32,920 nt of DNA from contig JAFVRC010000007.1 in NCBI GenBank assembly GCA_017504485.1, positions 1-32,920 of the forward strand, written 5' to 3'. Each line of letters starts with the position of its first letter. Within the stretch, counting starts at the first letter, position 1. A program made the position numbers and the translations under genes. This stretch comes from Alistipes sp. (GTDB taxonomy: Bacteria; Bacteroidota; Bacteroidia; Bacteroidales; Rikenellaceae). The notes below the pieces were generated by a model that saw only the letters and a program-made list of their open reading frames with translations, had not been told where the DNA came from and ran no database searches. Below are positions 6,947 to 16,111 of the stretch, one piece after another.

Positions 6947-9900
6947 ATGCACGAAATTCTGAAATTTGTCGAGGCCTCGACTGCGGTCGGGCAGCTCGTC
7001 AAGGAGAGTAAACGAGAGGGCAACACCGTCTATCTGAACGATATGGTCGGTGCTGCTCTCTCGTTGTATGCCTCTGCTGTGGTGGCACGCACGGGCGGTG
7101 TGCATATCTTTGTCTGCGAAGACAGGGATGCTGCGGCGTATATGATGAACGACCTCTATGCGCTGCTCGGTGAGGAGTGTGTTCACTTCTTTCCGTCGGC
7201 CTATAAGCGGTCGGTGGTATATCGCAACGAGGAGGCCGAGTGTGTGGTTATGCGCACAAATACGCTGAATGCCGTGCGCAATCACCGCGAGGGGTGGCTC
7301 GCCATCTGCACCTATCCGGAGGCCTTGGCCGAGCGTGTTGCAGCGCGTGAGCAACTCGATAGTCGTTCATTGCATTTGGCCGTAGGCGACTGCCTCGACC
7401 CGGCACTCTTGGAGGAGGAGGTTGTGGCGTTGGGCTTCGAGCAGGTGGATTTTGTCTATGAGCCGGGCCAATACTCGGTGCGTGGAGGCATCTTCGATAT
7501 ATTCTCCTACTCGGAGAGCAAACCTTATCGTGTAGATTTCTTCGACGATGAGGTGGCTTCGATACGTCGCTTCGAACTATCGAACCAACTATCGTCGGAC
7601 CGTATGACCGAGATAGACATAATCTCGAATACGACGGCGGGTGAGGGTGAGCGTGTGTCGCTTGCCTCGTATGTGGGGCGTGCTGTCTGGTGGTTTCGCG
7701 ATGCGGAGTTTGTTCTTGCGAAGGTCGATGAGCTGCGTCGTCGTGTGATGCAGGAGGATGAGCCGCAGAAGCTTTTGGAGTTGCTAACATCGCGGCGCGA
7801 GATTCTGGAAGATGCCGCCTCGTCGTGCTTCGTTACGTTGCGCAATACGCTCGCCGAGCGTGCTGCTGCCGCGACGGTGAATATGCATACCGCACCACAA
7901 CCATCCTTCAATAAAAACTTCGAGATGTTGGCGCAGGATGTCATCGAGCGCACGGAGCATGGCTACGAGTGCTATATCCTTACGGACAATCGTGCGCAGG
8001 TTGAGCGACTCGAAAAGATATTCTACCAGACGGGCTACGAGCAGGCGCAACTGCGAATGATGCGTCTTGTGCTGCACGAGGGTTTCGTGGATCACGATTT
8101 GAAGGTCTGTCTCTATACCGAGCATGGTATTTTCAATCGTTATCAGCGTTATCGTATCAACGGGCAGATAAAGCACGATGAGCAGATGACCATCGCCGAG
8201 CTTAACAGCTTGCAGGTTGGCGACTATGTGGTGCATATCGACCACGGTATCGGTCGCTTTGGCGGTCTTGTCAAGATTGAGGAGAATGGTAAGTATCACG
8301 AGGCTATCAAGCTAATATACCGCGATGGTGATGTGCTCTTCGTGAATGTCCACTCGTTGCACCGTATCTCGCGCTATAAGAGCGGTGACGGCGAGCCTCC
8401 GAAGATTTATAAGTTGGGCGGCAGTGCGTGGCAGAAACTCAAGAATGCCACGAAGAGGGCCGTCAAGGATATCTCGCGCGAACTTATTGCCCTGTATGCC
8501 AAGCGTAAGGCGAGCCCGGGCTATGCCTTCTCGACCGACAGCTATCTGCAACACGAACTGGAGGCCTCGTTTGAGTGGGAGGATACGCCCGACCAGACGA
8601 AGGCCACGGCGGCAGTCAAGAGCGATATGGAGTCGGAGCGCCCGATGGATCGTCTGCTCTGTGGCGATGTAGGCTTCGGCAAGACGGAGGTTGCCGTGCG
8701 TGCGGCCTTCAAGGCGGCGGTCGATGGCAAGCAGGTGGCCGTCTTGGTGCCGACGACCATCCTTGCACTGCAACACTACCGTTCGTTCACCGAGCGTCTG
8801 CGCGATTTCCCGGTGCGTGTCGAGTATCTGAACCGCACAAAGAGCGCCAAGCAGACCTCGCAGATATTGGCCGATCTCAAAGAGGGCAAGGTCGATATAC
8901 TCATCGGCACACACAAGATTTTGGGCAAGGGTGTGGAGTTCCGCGACCTCGGCCTGCTGATTATCGACGAGGAGCAACGCTTCGGTGTGGCAGCCAAGGA
9001 GAAGCTGACCGAGATGCGTGTGAGTGTCGATACGCTTACGCTTACGGCAACGCCTATACCGCGCACCCTGCAATTCTCGCTTATGGGGTCGCGTGACCTC
9101 TCGATAATATCTACTCCGCCACCAAATCGTCGGCCGATAGCCACCGAATCGCACGTCTTCTCGGAGGAACTGGTGCGTGAGGCTGTGTCGGAGGAGCTTA
9201 CGCGAGGTGGGCAGGTCTATTTTATCCACAATCGCGTTGAGGACTTGATGCAGATTCAGGGGATGATTACGCGCCTCTGCCCCGAGGCGAGGGTTGCCGT
9301 GGCACACGGCCGTATGCGTCCTGCGGAGCTCGAGAAGGTGGTTATGGACTTCATCTACGGTGACTTCGACGTGCTTGTCGCCACGACAATCATCGAGAGC
9401 GGTGTCGATATCCCGAATGTAAATACGATAATCATCAACAATGCCGACCACTTCGGATTGAGCAATCTGCACCAGTTGCGCGGCCGTGTGGGGCGTAGCG
9501 ACCGCAAGGCCTACTGCTACCTGCTCACACGCCCCGACGAGTTGCTCTCGAGCGATGCGCGACGACGACTGCGAGCCATCGAGGAGTTCTCGGATCTTGG
9601 CTCGGGATTTAATATCGCGATGCAGGATTTGGATATTCGCGGTGCGGGTAATCTGCTCGGTGCCGAGCAGAGTGGCTTTGTTGCCGATATAGGATTCGAA
9701 ACCTATCATAAGATTCTCAATGAGGCTATTGCCGAACTGCGTGCCGAAGGACTCGATGTGGCGGGCCTCTCGCGCGAGGAACAGTGCGAGGTCGAGCAGC
9801 TTGCCTATGTCGATGATGTGCATATCGAGTTGGGCGTTGAGGCTTCGCTGCCGGAGAGCTATGTGCGCCAGCAGGCCGAGCGTCTGCGTCTCTACCGCGA

Positions 9901-10255
9901 ACTCGACTCGATAGCCGATGAAGAGGGGCTTGTGGCCTTCGAGAGCCGCCTTGTCGATCGCTTTGGCCGCCTGCCGCAACAGGCGTGCGAGTTGCTCGAT
10001 GTGGTGCGCCTGCGTCGTGAGGCTATGCGCCTCGGTATGGAGCGTGTGAAGGTCAAGAACTCACTGATGATAGTGCAGTTCGTCGGTGACGACTCCTCGC
10101 CTTACTACCGCAGCGATACCTTTATGGAGCTGTTGCGTAAGGTGACTGCGGAGCCCGATCGCTATGTGCTCAAGCAGCGCGAGGGCCGTCTTGCGATGAC
10201 CGTGCGACGTGTCGATGATGTGGCTGCGGCCGTAGAGGTGTTGCGAGGATTGTAA
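6947..10255 (+). CDS. mfd: Transcription-repair coupling factor
   Basis: Mfd (1102 residues, normal length) is a DNA translocase that removes stalled RNA polymerase at lesions and recruits UvrA. Domains run in the usual order: UvrB-like N-terminal region, the RNA-polymerase-interacting CarD-like domain (VGDYVVHIDHGIGRFGGL near residues 422-440), the SF2 helicase, and the TRCF C-terminal domain. Helicase motifs are clear: Walker A GDVGFGKT at 573-580, DEEQRFG from 674, LTATPIPRTL, and GRVGRSDRKAYCY. It follows rng by 52 bases and precedes coaX by 26 bases. A possible but imperfect promoter box lies at about 6914. No truncation is seen. Confidence 0.97.
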   Translation: MHEILKFVEASTAVGQLVKESKREGNTVYLNDMVGAALSLYASAVVARTGGVHIFVCEDRDAAAYMMNDLYALLGEECVHFFPSAYKRSVVYRNEEAECVVMRTNTLNAVRNHREGWLAICTYPEALAERVAAREQLDSRSLHLAVGDCLDPALLEEEVVALGFEQVDFVYEPGQYSVRGGIFDIFSYSESKPYRVDFFDDEVASIRRFELSNQLSSDRMTEIDIISNTTAGEGERVSLASYVGRAVWWFRDAEFVLAKVDELRRRVMQEDEPQKLLELLTSRREILEDAASSCFVTLRNTLAERAAAATVNMHTAPQPSFNKNFEMLAQDVIERTEHGYECYILTDNRAQVERLEKIFYQTGYEQAQLRMMRLVLHEGFVDHDLKVCLYTEHGIFNRYQRYRINGQIKHDEQMTIAELNSLQVGDYVVHIDHGIGRFGGLVKIEENGKYHEAIKLIYRDGDVLFVNVHSLHRISRYKSGDGEPPKIYKLGGSAWQKLKNATKRAVKDISRELIALYAKRKASPGYAFSTDSYLQHELEASFEWEDTPDQTKATAAVKSDMESERPMDRLLCGDVGFGKTEVAVRAAFKAAVDGKQVAVLVPTTILALQHYRSFTERLRDFPVRVEYLNRTKSAKQTSQILADLKEGKVDILIGTHKILGKGVEFRDLGLLIIDEEQRFGVAAKEKLTEMRVSVDTLTLTATPIPRTLQFSLMGSRDLSIISTPPPNRRPIATESHVFSEELVREAVSEELTRGGQVYFIHNRVEDLMQIQGMITRLCPEARVAVAHGRMRPAELEKVVMDFIYGDFDVLVATTIIESGVDIPNVNTIIINNADHFGLSNLHQLRGRVGRSDRKAYCYLLTRPDELLSSDARRRLRAIEEFSDLGSGFNIAMQDLDIRGAGNLLGAEQSGFVADIGFETYHKILNEAIAELRAEGLDVAGLSREEQCEVEQLAYVDDVHIELGVEASLPESYVRQQAERLRLYRELDSIADEEGLVAFESRLVDRFGRLPQQACELLDVVRLRREAMRLGMERVKVKNSLMIVQFVGDDSSPYYRSDTFMELLRKVTAEPDRYVLKQREGRLAMTVRRVDDVAAAVEVLRGL

Positions 10256-10281
10256 CGTGAAGCTAAAACCCGTGAAAGGCT

Positions 10282-11025
10282 ATGGTGAATATAATCGTTG
10301 ATGAGGGCAATACTTGCTGCAAGATTGCCGTTATGAGTGGTGTCGATGTGCTTTTCGAGGCTGTTGATGGCAGCTTCGACGAGGCGACGTTGCGTGGTGT
10401 TGTGGTGCGATATGCTCCGGCTATGGCGGCTGTCTCTTCAACGCGTGGCGGTGGTGATGCTATTGCTGCGGCGGTGCGCCGATATGTCGAGCGGGTGATG
10501 GTCGTCACGGCGCAGAGTCCGATGCCTATCGGTGTGGAGTATGATACGCCGCAAACGCTTGGTGTCGATAGGGTTGCGGCGGCCGTCGGCGTTAGGCAAT
10601 TGTACGATTGCGACGATGCGCTGATTATCGATATGGGGAGTGCCATAACCTTCGATTTGATGGAGGGCGGAGTGTTCCGTGGCGGCAATATCTCGGCGGG
10701 TGTGGCGATGCGTCTGCGAGCCCTGCACGACTACACTGCCGCACTGCCTATTGTCGAGGTGCCCGAGAGGGCAGAGTTTGAGTTGCTCGGCTGCTCGACG
10801 TGCGAGGCGATGGAGCGGGGGGTGATGCAGGGCGTTTTGTACGAAATTGAGGGGTATGTCGAGCGGTTTTCGGCAGAAAAACCAAAAATTAGAATAATTT
10901 TTTGCGGTGGCGACGCCAAACGCTTTGTTAATCGAATTAAAAATGCGATATTTGCAGGCCGTAATTTGGTATATGTCGGCTTGAACACTATTTTGGAGTA
11001 TAATGCAGCAAGGTCAAACATATAG
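10282..11025 (+). CDS. coaX: Type III pantothenate kinase
   Basis: CoaX phosphorylates pantothenate in the first step of coenzyme A synthesis. This 247-residue ASKHA-fold enzyme has the family motifs DEGNT near residue 7 (usually DxGNT), TLGVDRVAAAVG, DMGSAITFD (usually D-x-GTAxTxD, here Ser for Thr) and GGNISAGVAMR. Type III enzymes need a monovalent cation and are not inhibited by CoA. The end overlaps the possible first ATG of the next gene by 23 bases. Gene order with an outer membrane protein, TPR protein and lptC behind it is familiar from Bacteroidales. Confidence 0.93.
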   Translation: MVNIIVDEGNTCCKIAVMSGVDVLFEAVDGSFDEATLRGVVVRYAPAMAAVSSTRGGGDAIAAAVRRYVERVMVVTAQSPMPIGVEYDTPQTLGVDRVAAAVGVRQLYDCDDALIIDMGSAITFDLMEGGVFRGGNISAGVAMRLRALHDYTAALPIVEVPERAEFELLGCSTCEAMERGVMQGVLYEIEGYVERFSAEKPKIRIIFCGGDAKRFVNRIKNAIFAGRNLVYVGLNTILEYNAARSNI

Positions 11026-12394
11026 ATCGATGCGCCGTGTGGCGGTTGCAGCCCTTGCCCTGATGATGGGTGTGGCTACTGCCGCAGCGCAGGGTGCCGC
11101 GGTGAATGCCTATTCGCCATATACGATGTTCGGCATCGGCGAGCTTCACACTATCGGCGCAGCTCCGATGCGCTCGATGGGAGGCGTCGGCGTGGCGTGG
11201 CGCTCGAGCCAAATGGTGAGCATGCTCAATCCGGCAGGCTATAGTGCAACGCTGCGCAAGTCGTTTATCTTCGACTTCGGTGCCGAGGCCTACTTCCTGC
11301 AAAATACGCAGAACAAGTATGATGCAGCCGGCGACTACTCGCACCGCACGAAGAATGCGAAGAATATCGTGAATTTCCACGAGATTGCTGTGCAGATGCC
11401 TCTAGCCAAGGGGCTCGGCTTGGGCTTGAGCCTTATGCCGTACAGCAGTGTGGGATACAAAATGTCGGGTGTTGAGTCGAGCGACCAGATTGTCGGCAAT
11501 ATCGGTACGGCGACCTATGACTACTCGGGCGATGGCGACGTTACAGAGGTGAAGCTCGGCATAGGTTGGGAGATGGTCAAGAACCTCTCGATTGGCGTGG
11601 CTGCAAAGTACTATTGGGGACATATCCTTCACAACTACACCTCGACCATCACGAATGACTATGTAGGCCCGGGTAACTACAATGCTATTATTGGCAAGGA
11701 TGACTACTCGATATCGAGTTTCAAGTTTCAGGTCGGTGTGCAGTGGAGCATCATCAATACCAACAAGCGCGTGCTGACCGTCGGTGCTACCTACGACTAT
11801 GGAGGTGCGCTCAGTCCGAAGGTGAGCAAGTCGCGTTATGTGAACAATAACTTCTCGACAAGTGTGTCGAAGGAGGATTATCGCTCGCAGATGCGCTTGC
11901 CGCACAAGGTGGCGCTTGGGGTGATGTATCAAGACCCTAAATTCACGACCGGCATCGACTATGAGTATGCCGCGTGGGGCGGAAACGACGGTCACTTCGA
12001 AGAGGAGGTATATGGAGGTATGAAGGTGCGATATGTCGATACGCATACGGCGAAGCTCGGCTTCGAGTACACGCCAAACCGCTTCGATGTGCGCAACTAT
12101 CTGCGCCGTATAGCCTATCGAGTAGGCGTGCGTTACAGCAATTACTACCAGACCTATGGCGGTGTGACCATCCCGCAGGTTGCCGTGACGGCCGGCTTCG
12201 GTTTCCCGCTCAAATTTATGGGTGCCACGAGCATAGATGTATGCTTCGAGTATGGCTTCCGCGGCTCGGGCGCAACGATGACGACCGACGTAGGGCAGCG
12301 TGTGGGCCTCATTCGGCAGAACTACTTTAAGCTGGGCCTCGGTTTCTCGCTCTTTGGCGAGGACTATTGGTTCGTACGTCCGAAGTACGATTAG
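11003..12394 (+). CDS. Outer membrane beta-barrel protein, OmpP1/FadL-like
   Basis: This 463-codon frame gives a predicted outer membrane barrel. The second ATG, at 11030, begins MRRVAVAALALMMGVATAAA, a very good signal peptide, and lies just after the coaX stop. The first ATG at 11003 would add 9 residues and overlap coaX by 23 bases; I favour 11030. The mature start AVNAYSPYTMFGIGELHTIG, with SMGGVGVAWR and LNPAGYSATL after it, resembles the N-terminus of OmpP1/FadL/TodX-type porins of Bacteroidetes. The rest alternates in amphipathic strands and ends with aromatic residues (GEDYWFVRPKYD). A hydrophobic ligand is only a guess; a role linked to the LptC and chaperone genes downstream is also possible. 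Confidence 0.78.
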   Translation: MQQGQTYRSMRRVAVAALALMMGVATAAAQGAAVNAYSPYTMFGIGELHTIGAAPMRSMGGVGVAWRSSQMVSMLNPAGYSATLRKSFIFDFGAEAYFLQNTQNKYDAAGDYSHRTKNAKNIVNFHEIAVQMPLAKGLGLGLSLMPYSSVGYKMSGVESSDQIVGNIGTATYDYSGDGDVTEVKLGIGWEMVKNLSIGVAAKYYWGHILHNYTSTITNDYVGPGNYNAIIGKDDYSISSFKFQVGVQWSIINTNKRVLTVGATYDYGGALSPKVSKSRYVNNNFSTSVSKEDYRSQMRLPHKVALGVMYQDPKFTTGIDYEYAAWGGNDGHFEEEVYGGMKVRYVDTHTAKLGFEYTPNRFDVRNYLRRIAYRVGVRYSNYYQTYGGVTIPQVAVTAGFGFPLKFMGATSIDVCFEYGFRGSGATMTTDVGQRVGLIRQNYFKLGLGFSLFGEDYWFVRPKYD

Positions 12395-12470
12395 TGGGCA
12401 ATAATCGCTTGTGCAAAGACGTTGTATAATTGAGTTTGGAAGAGAAACAAAAACAATAAAAGATATAGAT

Positions 12471-13826
12471 ATGAAGAGAGTTAAGAGTATTATCTTGGCA
12501 TTTGCGGCGATGGTGGCCGTAACTGCAACAGCGCAGGATTTCAGCGATCCGCAGTATGCAAAGTGGGGCGATACGCCGGAGCAGCGCAAGGAGAATATCC
12601 TTGCCAGCACATTCCTCAAGGAGGAGCTTGCAAACCGTAACTACAACTCGGCTGCCGGCTACTTGCAGCAGCTTATCGAGCGTTGCCCGGGTGCTTCGGA
12701 GAATATCTATGCTAACGGTATCAAGCTCTACAAGATGAAGATTAACCGCGCTCGCAGCCTCGCCGAGAAGAACTCGTATGTTGATTCTCTCCTCTGGCTC
12801 TACGATGTGCGCTTGAAGCACTATGCAGCCCACCCGAAGCGCGGTGCAGCCTATATTCTCGAGCGTAAGGCGCGTGAACACCTCACCTACCGTGAGAGCG
12901 ACCGAGAGGGTGTACGCAAGGATTTCGAGGCTGCTATAGCCTCGCAAATCGAGAACAACGGCACTGCCGATCCGGAACTTGTGGTTATCTATTTCAAGAA
13001 TCTCTGCGACGACTATACGAATGACATAGTAGATGCTATGACGGTTGTCAATGCCTACGATGCGAACAGCAAGTTCTTCGAGCAACTTACTGCCGAGCAG
13101 GCCGACCTGAAGAATCAGTTCGAGAACTGCTTCGGTGCAAGTGGTGCGGCTAACTGCGACAATATCAAGAAGATTTTCGAGAGCCGTATCTCGGCTGCAC
13201 CAAACGATGAGGCGCTGTTGGCACAGGCCTTTTCGCTCTTGAAGAAGGCGGGCTGTGACAACGATTTCTACTTCACGGTGGGCGAGCTCTACTACGGCGT
13301 GTCGCAGAAGTCCGAGGTGGCAATGCTCTTGGCGCAGGCCTTCCAGAATAAGAAGGAGTATGCCAAGGCCAACGAGTATCTGCGCAAGGCCCTCGAGAAG
13401 GAGACCGACAATGCCGAGCGCGAGAAACTCTATGTGCGCATCGGTATTCTCGAGATGACGACCAACAACTACGCCGAGGCTATCGGCGCGTTCAAGGAGG
13501 CAGGTGCTCTCAATCCGGAGAACGGATATGTACCTTACTTCCTCGCACAGTGCTATGTTGCTAGCTCGAAGGATTGCAGCGCAGGTCTTGTTCGCGATGC
13601 AGTGCATTGGGTGGCCTATGACCTTATGCAGCAGGCTATCCCGGCCCTTGAAACGACGGATGCCGACGTCGCTGCTACGGCCAAGAACCTCGCTACGAGC
13701 TATCGTGCAGCCTTCCCTACGGCCGAGGAGTGCTTCTTTGCCGAGATGAAGGAGGGTAGCTCCTATACCCTGCGATGCAGCTTGGCCAAGGGTGTGACGA
13801 CTAAGGTGCGTTACCGCGCACAATAG
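12471..13826 (+). CDS. Periplasmic tetratricopeptide-repeat protein
   Basis: The frame is open further upstream, but ATG 12471 gives a clean signal peptide (MKRVKSIILAFAAMVAVTAT, cleaved near AQ|DF), so it is the likely start; the protein is 451 residues. Two or three TPR-like helical pairs are seen around residues 285-380, for example AMLLAQAFQNKKEYAKANEY followed by LRKALEKE, and NYAEAIGAFKEAGALNPENG. The N-terminal half is also helical and repeat-like. There are no catalytic motifs. It sits between the barrel protein and LptC in the same direction, which suggests a role in envelope assembly. I do not recognise a named family. Confidence 0.75.
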   Translation: MKRVKSIILAFAAMVAVTATAQDFSDPQYAKWGDTPEQRKENILASTFLKEELANRNYNSAAGYLQQLIERCPGASENIYANGIKLYKMKINRARSLAEKNSYVDSLLWLYDVRLKHYAAHPKRGAAYILERKAREHLTYRESDREGVRKDFEAAIASQIENNGTADPELVVIYFKNLCDDYTNDIVDAMTVVNAYDANSKFFEQLTAEQADLKNQFENCFGASGAANCDNIKKIFESRISAAPNDEALLAQAFSLLKKAGCDNDFYFTVGELYYGVSQKSEVAMLLAQAFQNKKEYAKANEYLRKALEKETDNAEREKLYVRIGILEMTTNNYAEAIGAFKEAGALNPENGYVPYFLAQCYVASSKDCSAGLVRDAVHWVAYDLMQQAIPALETTDADVAATAKNLATSYRAAFPTAEECFFAEMKEGSSYTLRCSLAKGVTTKVRYRAQ

Positions 13827-13859
13827 TACGGTGCGCATAAAGGCGTTAGGCTGAAAAGG

Positions 13860-14714
13860 ATGAAGTCGAAACTAATGAATATACGAATCTCGGTAGCGCT
13901 CCTCTGCTTGTGGAGTGCTACCTTGTTATTCTCGTGTAAGGAAGCAACCTCATCATCGGAGCCTGCGCCCGAGACCATCAAGACCGAGGAGAGCGAGAAT
14001 CTGACGATTATCGTTTCGGAGAATGGTCGCAAATCTTACCGCTTCACCACGCCGTTGCTCGAAGGATATACGCTCGGCCGTGACCCCTACCGCGAATTTC
14101 GCAAGGGCATAGCCATCACGACCTACAAGGATGACTCGATGATGACGGTCAATACGCACCTCGTGTCGAACTATGCCATCTACTACGAGAATCGAAAACT
14201 CTGGGAGGCGAAGGGTGATGTAGTGGTAACCAAGGCCGATGGTACGAAACTCTACACGCAGCAACTCTTCTGGAATTCGATGACCAAGCGCGTGTATTCG
14301 AATGTCGATACCAAGATTGTCACGGCGACTGACACCTTCATCGGCGAGGGCTTCGAGTCCGACGAGGAGCTTCTCGAGCCGCGTTTTCGCCGTTGGAAGG
14401 GTAAGATGAAGGTCGATTCCGAGCAGATGCAGCCTGGAGGAGGCTCCTCGACAAAGGGCGGCACGGCCTCGAAGAGCAGTGCCAGGTCAAAAGATGCGTC
14501 AAAGGCGACGGTGAAGAGTGATAAGACTGCGAAGCCGTCGAATATGCGCCGCGAGGAGCAGGCAAAGCCCGAGCGTGAGGGTATGAAGCTAATGCCTCGT
14601 CGTCCATCGAGGCTCGCAGGTCGCAAACCTATGGTGCCTGCGGTGGAGGATGGAAAGATCGCACCTGCCAATCAGAAGTTAGAGACCAAGGAGTCCACGG
14701 GGCCGAAGCAATAG
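13860..14714 (+). CDS. lptC: LPS export periplasmic protein LptC, lipoprotein with basic tail
   Basis: LptC is the bridge component that passes lipopolysaccharide from the LptBFG transporter to LptA. Here it is a 284-codon lipoprotein: signal LLCLWSATLLFSC with the lipidated Cys at residue 26. The beta-jellyroll LptC/OstA part is about residues 50-180, with AIYYENRKLWEAKGDVVV, LYTQQLFWN and TFIGEGFESDEEL, which are characteristic of Bacteroidetes LptC. From ~190 on, about 95 residues are rich in Ser, Lys, Ala and Pro with little predicted structure; this is longer than I expect for the family. An alternative start at 13875 would shorten the signal by 5 residues. The CNNM/CorC gene follows after 24 bases. 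Confidence 0.85.
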   Translation: MKSKLMNIRISVALLCLWSATLLFSCKEATSSSEPAPETIKTEESENLTIIVSENGRKSYRFTTPLLEGYTLGRDPYREFRKGIAITTYKDDSMMTVNTHLVSNYAIYYENRKLWEAKGDVVVTKADGTKLYTQQLFWNSMTKRVYSNVDTKIVTATDTFIGEGFESDEELLEPRFRRWKGKMKVDSEQMQPGGGSSTKGGTASKSSARSKDASKATVKSDKTAKPSNMRREEQAKPEREGMKLMPRRPSRLAGRKPMVPAVEDGKIAPANQKLETKESTGPKQ

Positions 14715-14738
14715 GTACGGATGTTTTTTTGAGTGTAT

Positions 14739-16022
14739 ATGAACGATATAGCAACACAAATAGCCACCTCGCTGATTGTTATTCTGCTGATGCTGATGCT
14801 CTCGGCCTTCTTCTCGGGTATGGAGCTTGCATTTCTCAGTAAGAACCGCCTGAAAATGGAGATTGACCGCAAGCAGAGTCGGCTGTTCAACTATATAGCC
14901 GGTGTCTTCTCGCGCCATCAGGGACAGTATATCACGACTATCCTCGTTGGCAATAACATCGCGTTGGTCGTCTATTCGCTCTGTATGTCGCAGTTTATAC
15001 GCGCTATTGCCTACCTCTGCGGCTGGAGCAATATCTACGAGAATGGCTCCGTGCTGCTCGAGACCATCATCCCGACCATCATCATAATCTTTCTGGCCGA
15101 GTATCTGCCCAAGTCGGTGGTGCGTGGCAATCCGAACTTCTACTACCGCGTCTTTGCACCGGTAATCTATATGTTCTATCTGCTGCTCTATCCGATAGCT
15201 CGTTTCTCGACGCTGCTGTCGTATGGTTTTTTGCGTCTCTTTGGTCGCCGACCTGCCGAGGCGGAGCGGCAGTTGAAATTCGACCGTAGCGATCTCGAAA
15301 GCCTCTTGGAGGCCAATAATGCGGAGCAGTCGGCCGAGTCGGACAATGATATACGAATCTTTCAGAATGCACTCGACTTCGCCGACCTGCGTGTGCGCGA
15401 CTGCATGGTATCGCGCGTTGATATCGAGGCTGTAGATGTCGAAAATACTACGATCGAGCAACTCTCGGAGCGATTTGTCGATACGATGTATTCGCGTATC
15501 TTTGTTTGGAAAGATTCGATAGACAATATTATTGGTTACGTCAATTCGAAGAGCCTCTTTCAGTCGCCATCCTCGATTGCGGAGGTTATGATGAAGGTGG
15601 ATTATGTGGCCGAGACTATGCCGCTGCAAGAGATGCTCACGCAGTTTATCAAGCGTAAGAGTAATATCGCGGTGGTTATCGACGAGTTCGGAGGTACGGG
15701 AGGTATAATCTCGCTCGAGGATGTCTTGGAGCAGATTTTTGGCGAGATTGAGGATGAGCACGACACCTCGGAGATGGTCGAGAAGCAGGTGTCGGAGCAC
15801 GAATTTGTATTCTCGTGTCGCCTGGAGGTAGAACTGCTGAACGAGAAGTACGCGCTGGGAATCCCCGAGAGCGATGAGTACGATACGCTCGCGGGATATA
15901 TCATTTCGCGCTTCGAGGAGCTCCCTTCGGCCGGCGATATGATGGAGATCGATGGCTTGCGAATCCGTGTTCTGCGCACTACGGGCTCGCGCGTTGAGTT
16001 GGCGAAAATCGAAACCCTGTAA
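14739..16022 (+). CDS. CNNM/CorC (HlyC) family membrane protein, GldE-like
   Basis: This 427-residue protein has a DUF21/CNNM transmembrane region (about residues 1-190, starting MNDIATQIATSLIVILLMLM, with AFFSGMELAFLSKNRLKMEI), a CBS domain pair (about 205-325, DCMVSRVDIEAVD to VIDEFGGTGGIISLEDVLEQ) and a C-terminal CorC/HlyC domain (about 345-425). The family includes Mg2+/Co2+ efflux-linked proteins and, in Bacteroidetes, the gliding-related GldE. No gliding genes lie nearby, so ion transport or a regulatory role is more likely. ATG 14739 was chosen over a GTG two codons earlier. It ends 89 bases before ppiD, which has its own promoter box. Confidence 0.88.
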   Translation: MNDIATQIATSLIVILLMLMLSAFFSGMELAFLSKNRLKMEIDRKQSRLFNYIAGVFSRHQGQYITTILVGNNIALVVYSLCMSQFIRAIAYLCGWSNIYENGSVLLETIIPTIIIIFLAEYLPKSVVRGNPNFYYRVFAPVIYMFYLLLYPIARFSTLLSYGFLRLFGRRPAEAERQLKFDRSDLESLLEANNAEQSAESDNDIRIFQNALDFADLRVRDCMVSRVDIEAVDVENTTIEQLSERFVDTMYSRIFVWKDSIDNIIGYVNSKSLFQSPSSIAEVMMKVDYVAETMPLQEMLTQFIKRKSNIAVVIDEFGGTGGIISLEDVLEQIFGEIEDEHDTSEMVEKQVSEHEFVFSCRLEVELLNEKYALGIPESDEYDTLAGYIISRFEELPSAGDMMEIDGLRIRVLRTTGSRVELAKIETL

Positions 16023-16062
16023 AAAAATCGATGAAAATGTGCGTAGTTAGGAATAAAATTGC

Positions 16063-16070
16063 TATCTTTG
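16063..16070 (+). promoter_or_regulatory. Bacteroidetes -7 box for the PpiD-like gene
   Basis: TATCTTTG matches TAnnTTTG exactly and lies 41 bases before ATG 16112. The -33 position is only weakly matched. The leader is A-rich and lacks a Shine-Dalgarno sequence. Confidence 0.6.
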
Positions 16071-16111
16071 AAGGTTAAAACGCAAATATTAAAAACTAAA
16101 TACAAAGCAAT

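Noticed and set aside
8312-9979. A 555-codon open frame antisense to mfd
   Set aside because: It mirrors the codon structure of mfd, has no family motifs and no promoter. Similar long antisense frames opposite the TPR, PpiD, PHP, barrel and CorC genes were discarded for the same reason.
12414-12432. Sigma-70-like TATAAT before the TPR gene
   Set aside because: The spacing to the nearest TTG is wrong, and Bacteroidetes use a different consensus. It is likely chance.
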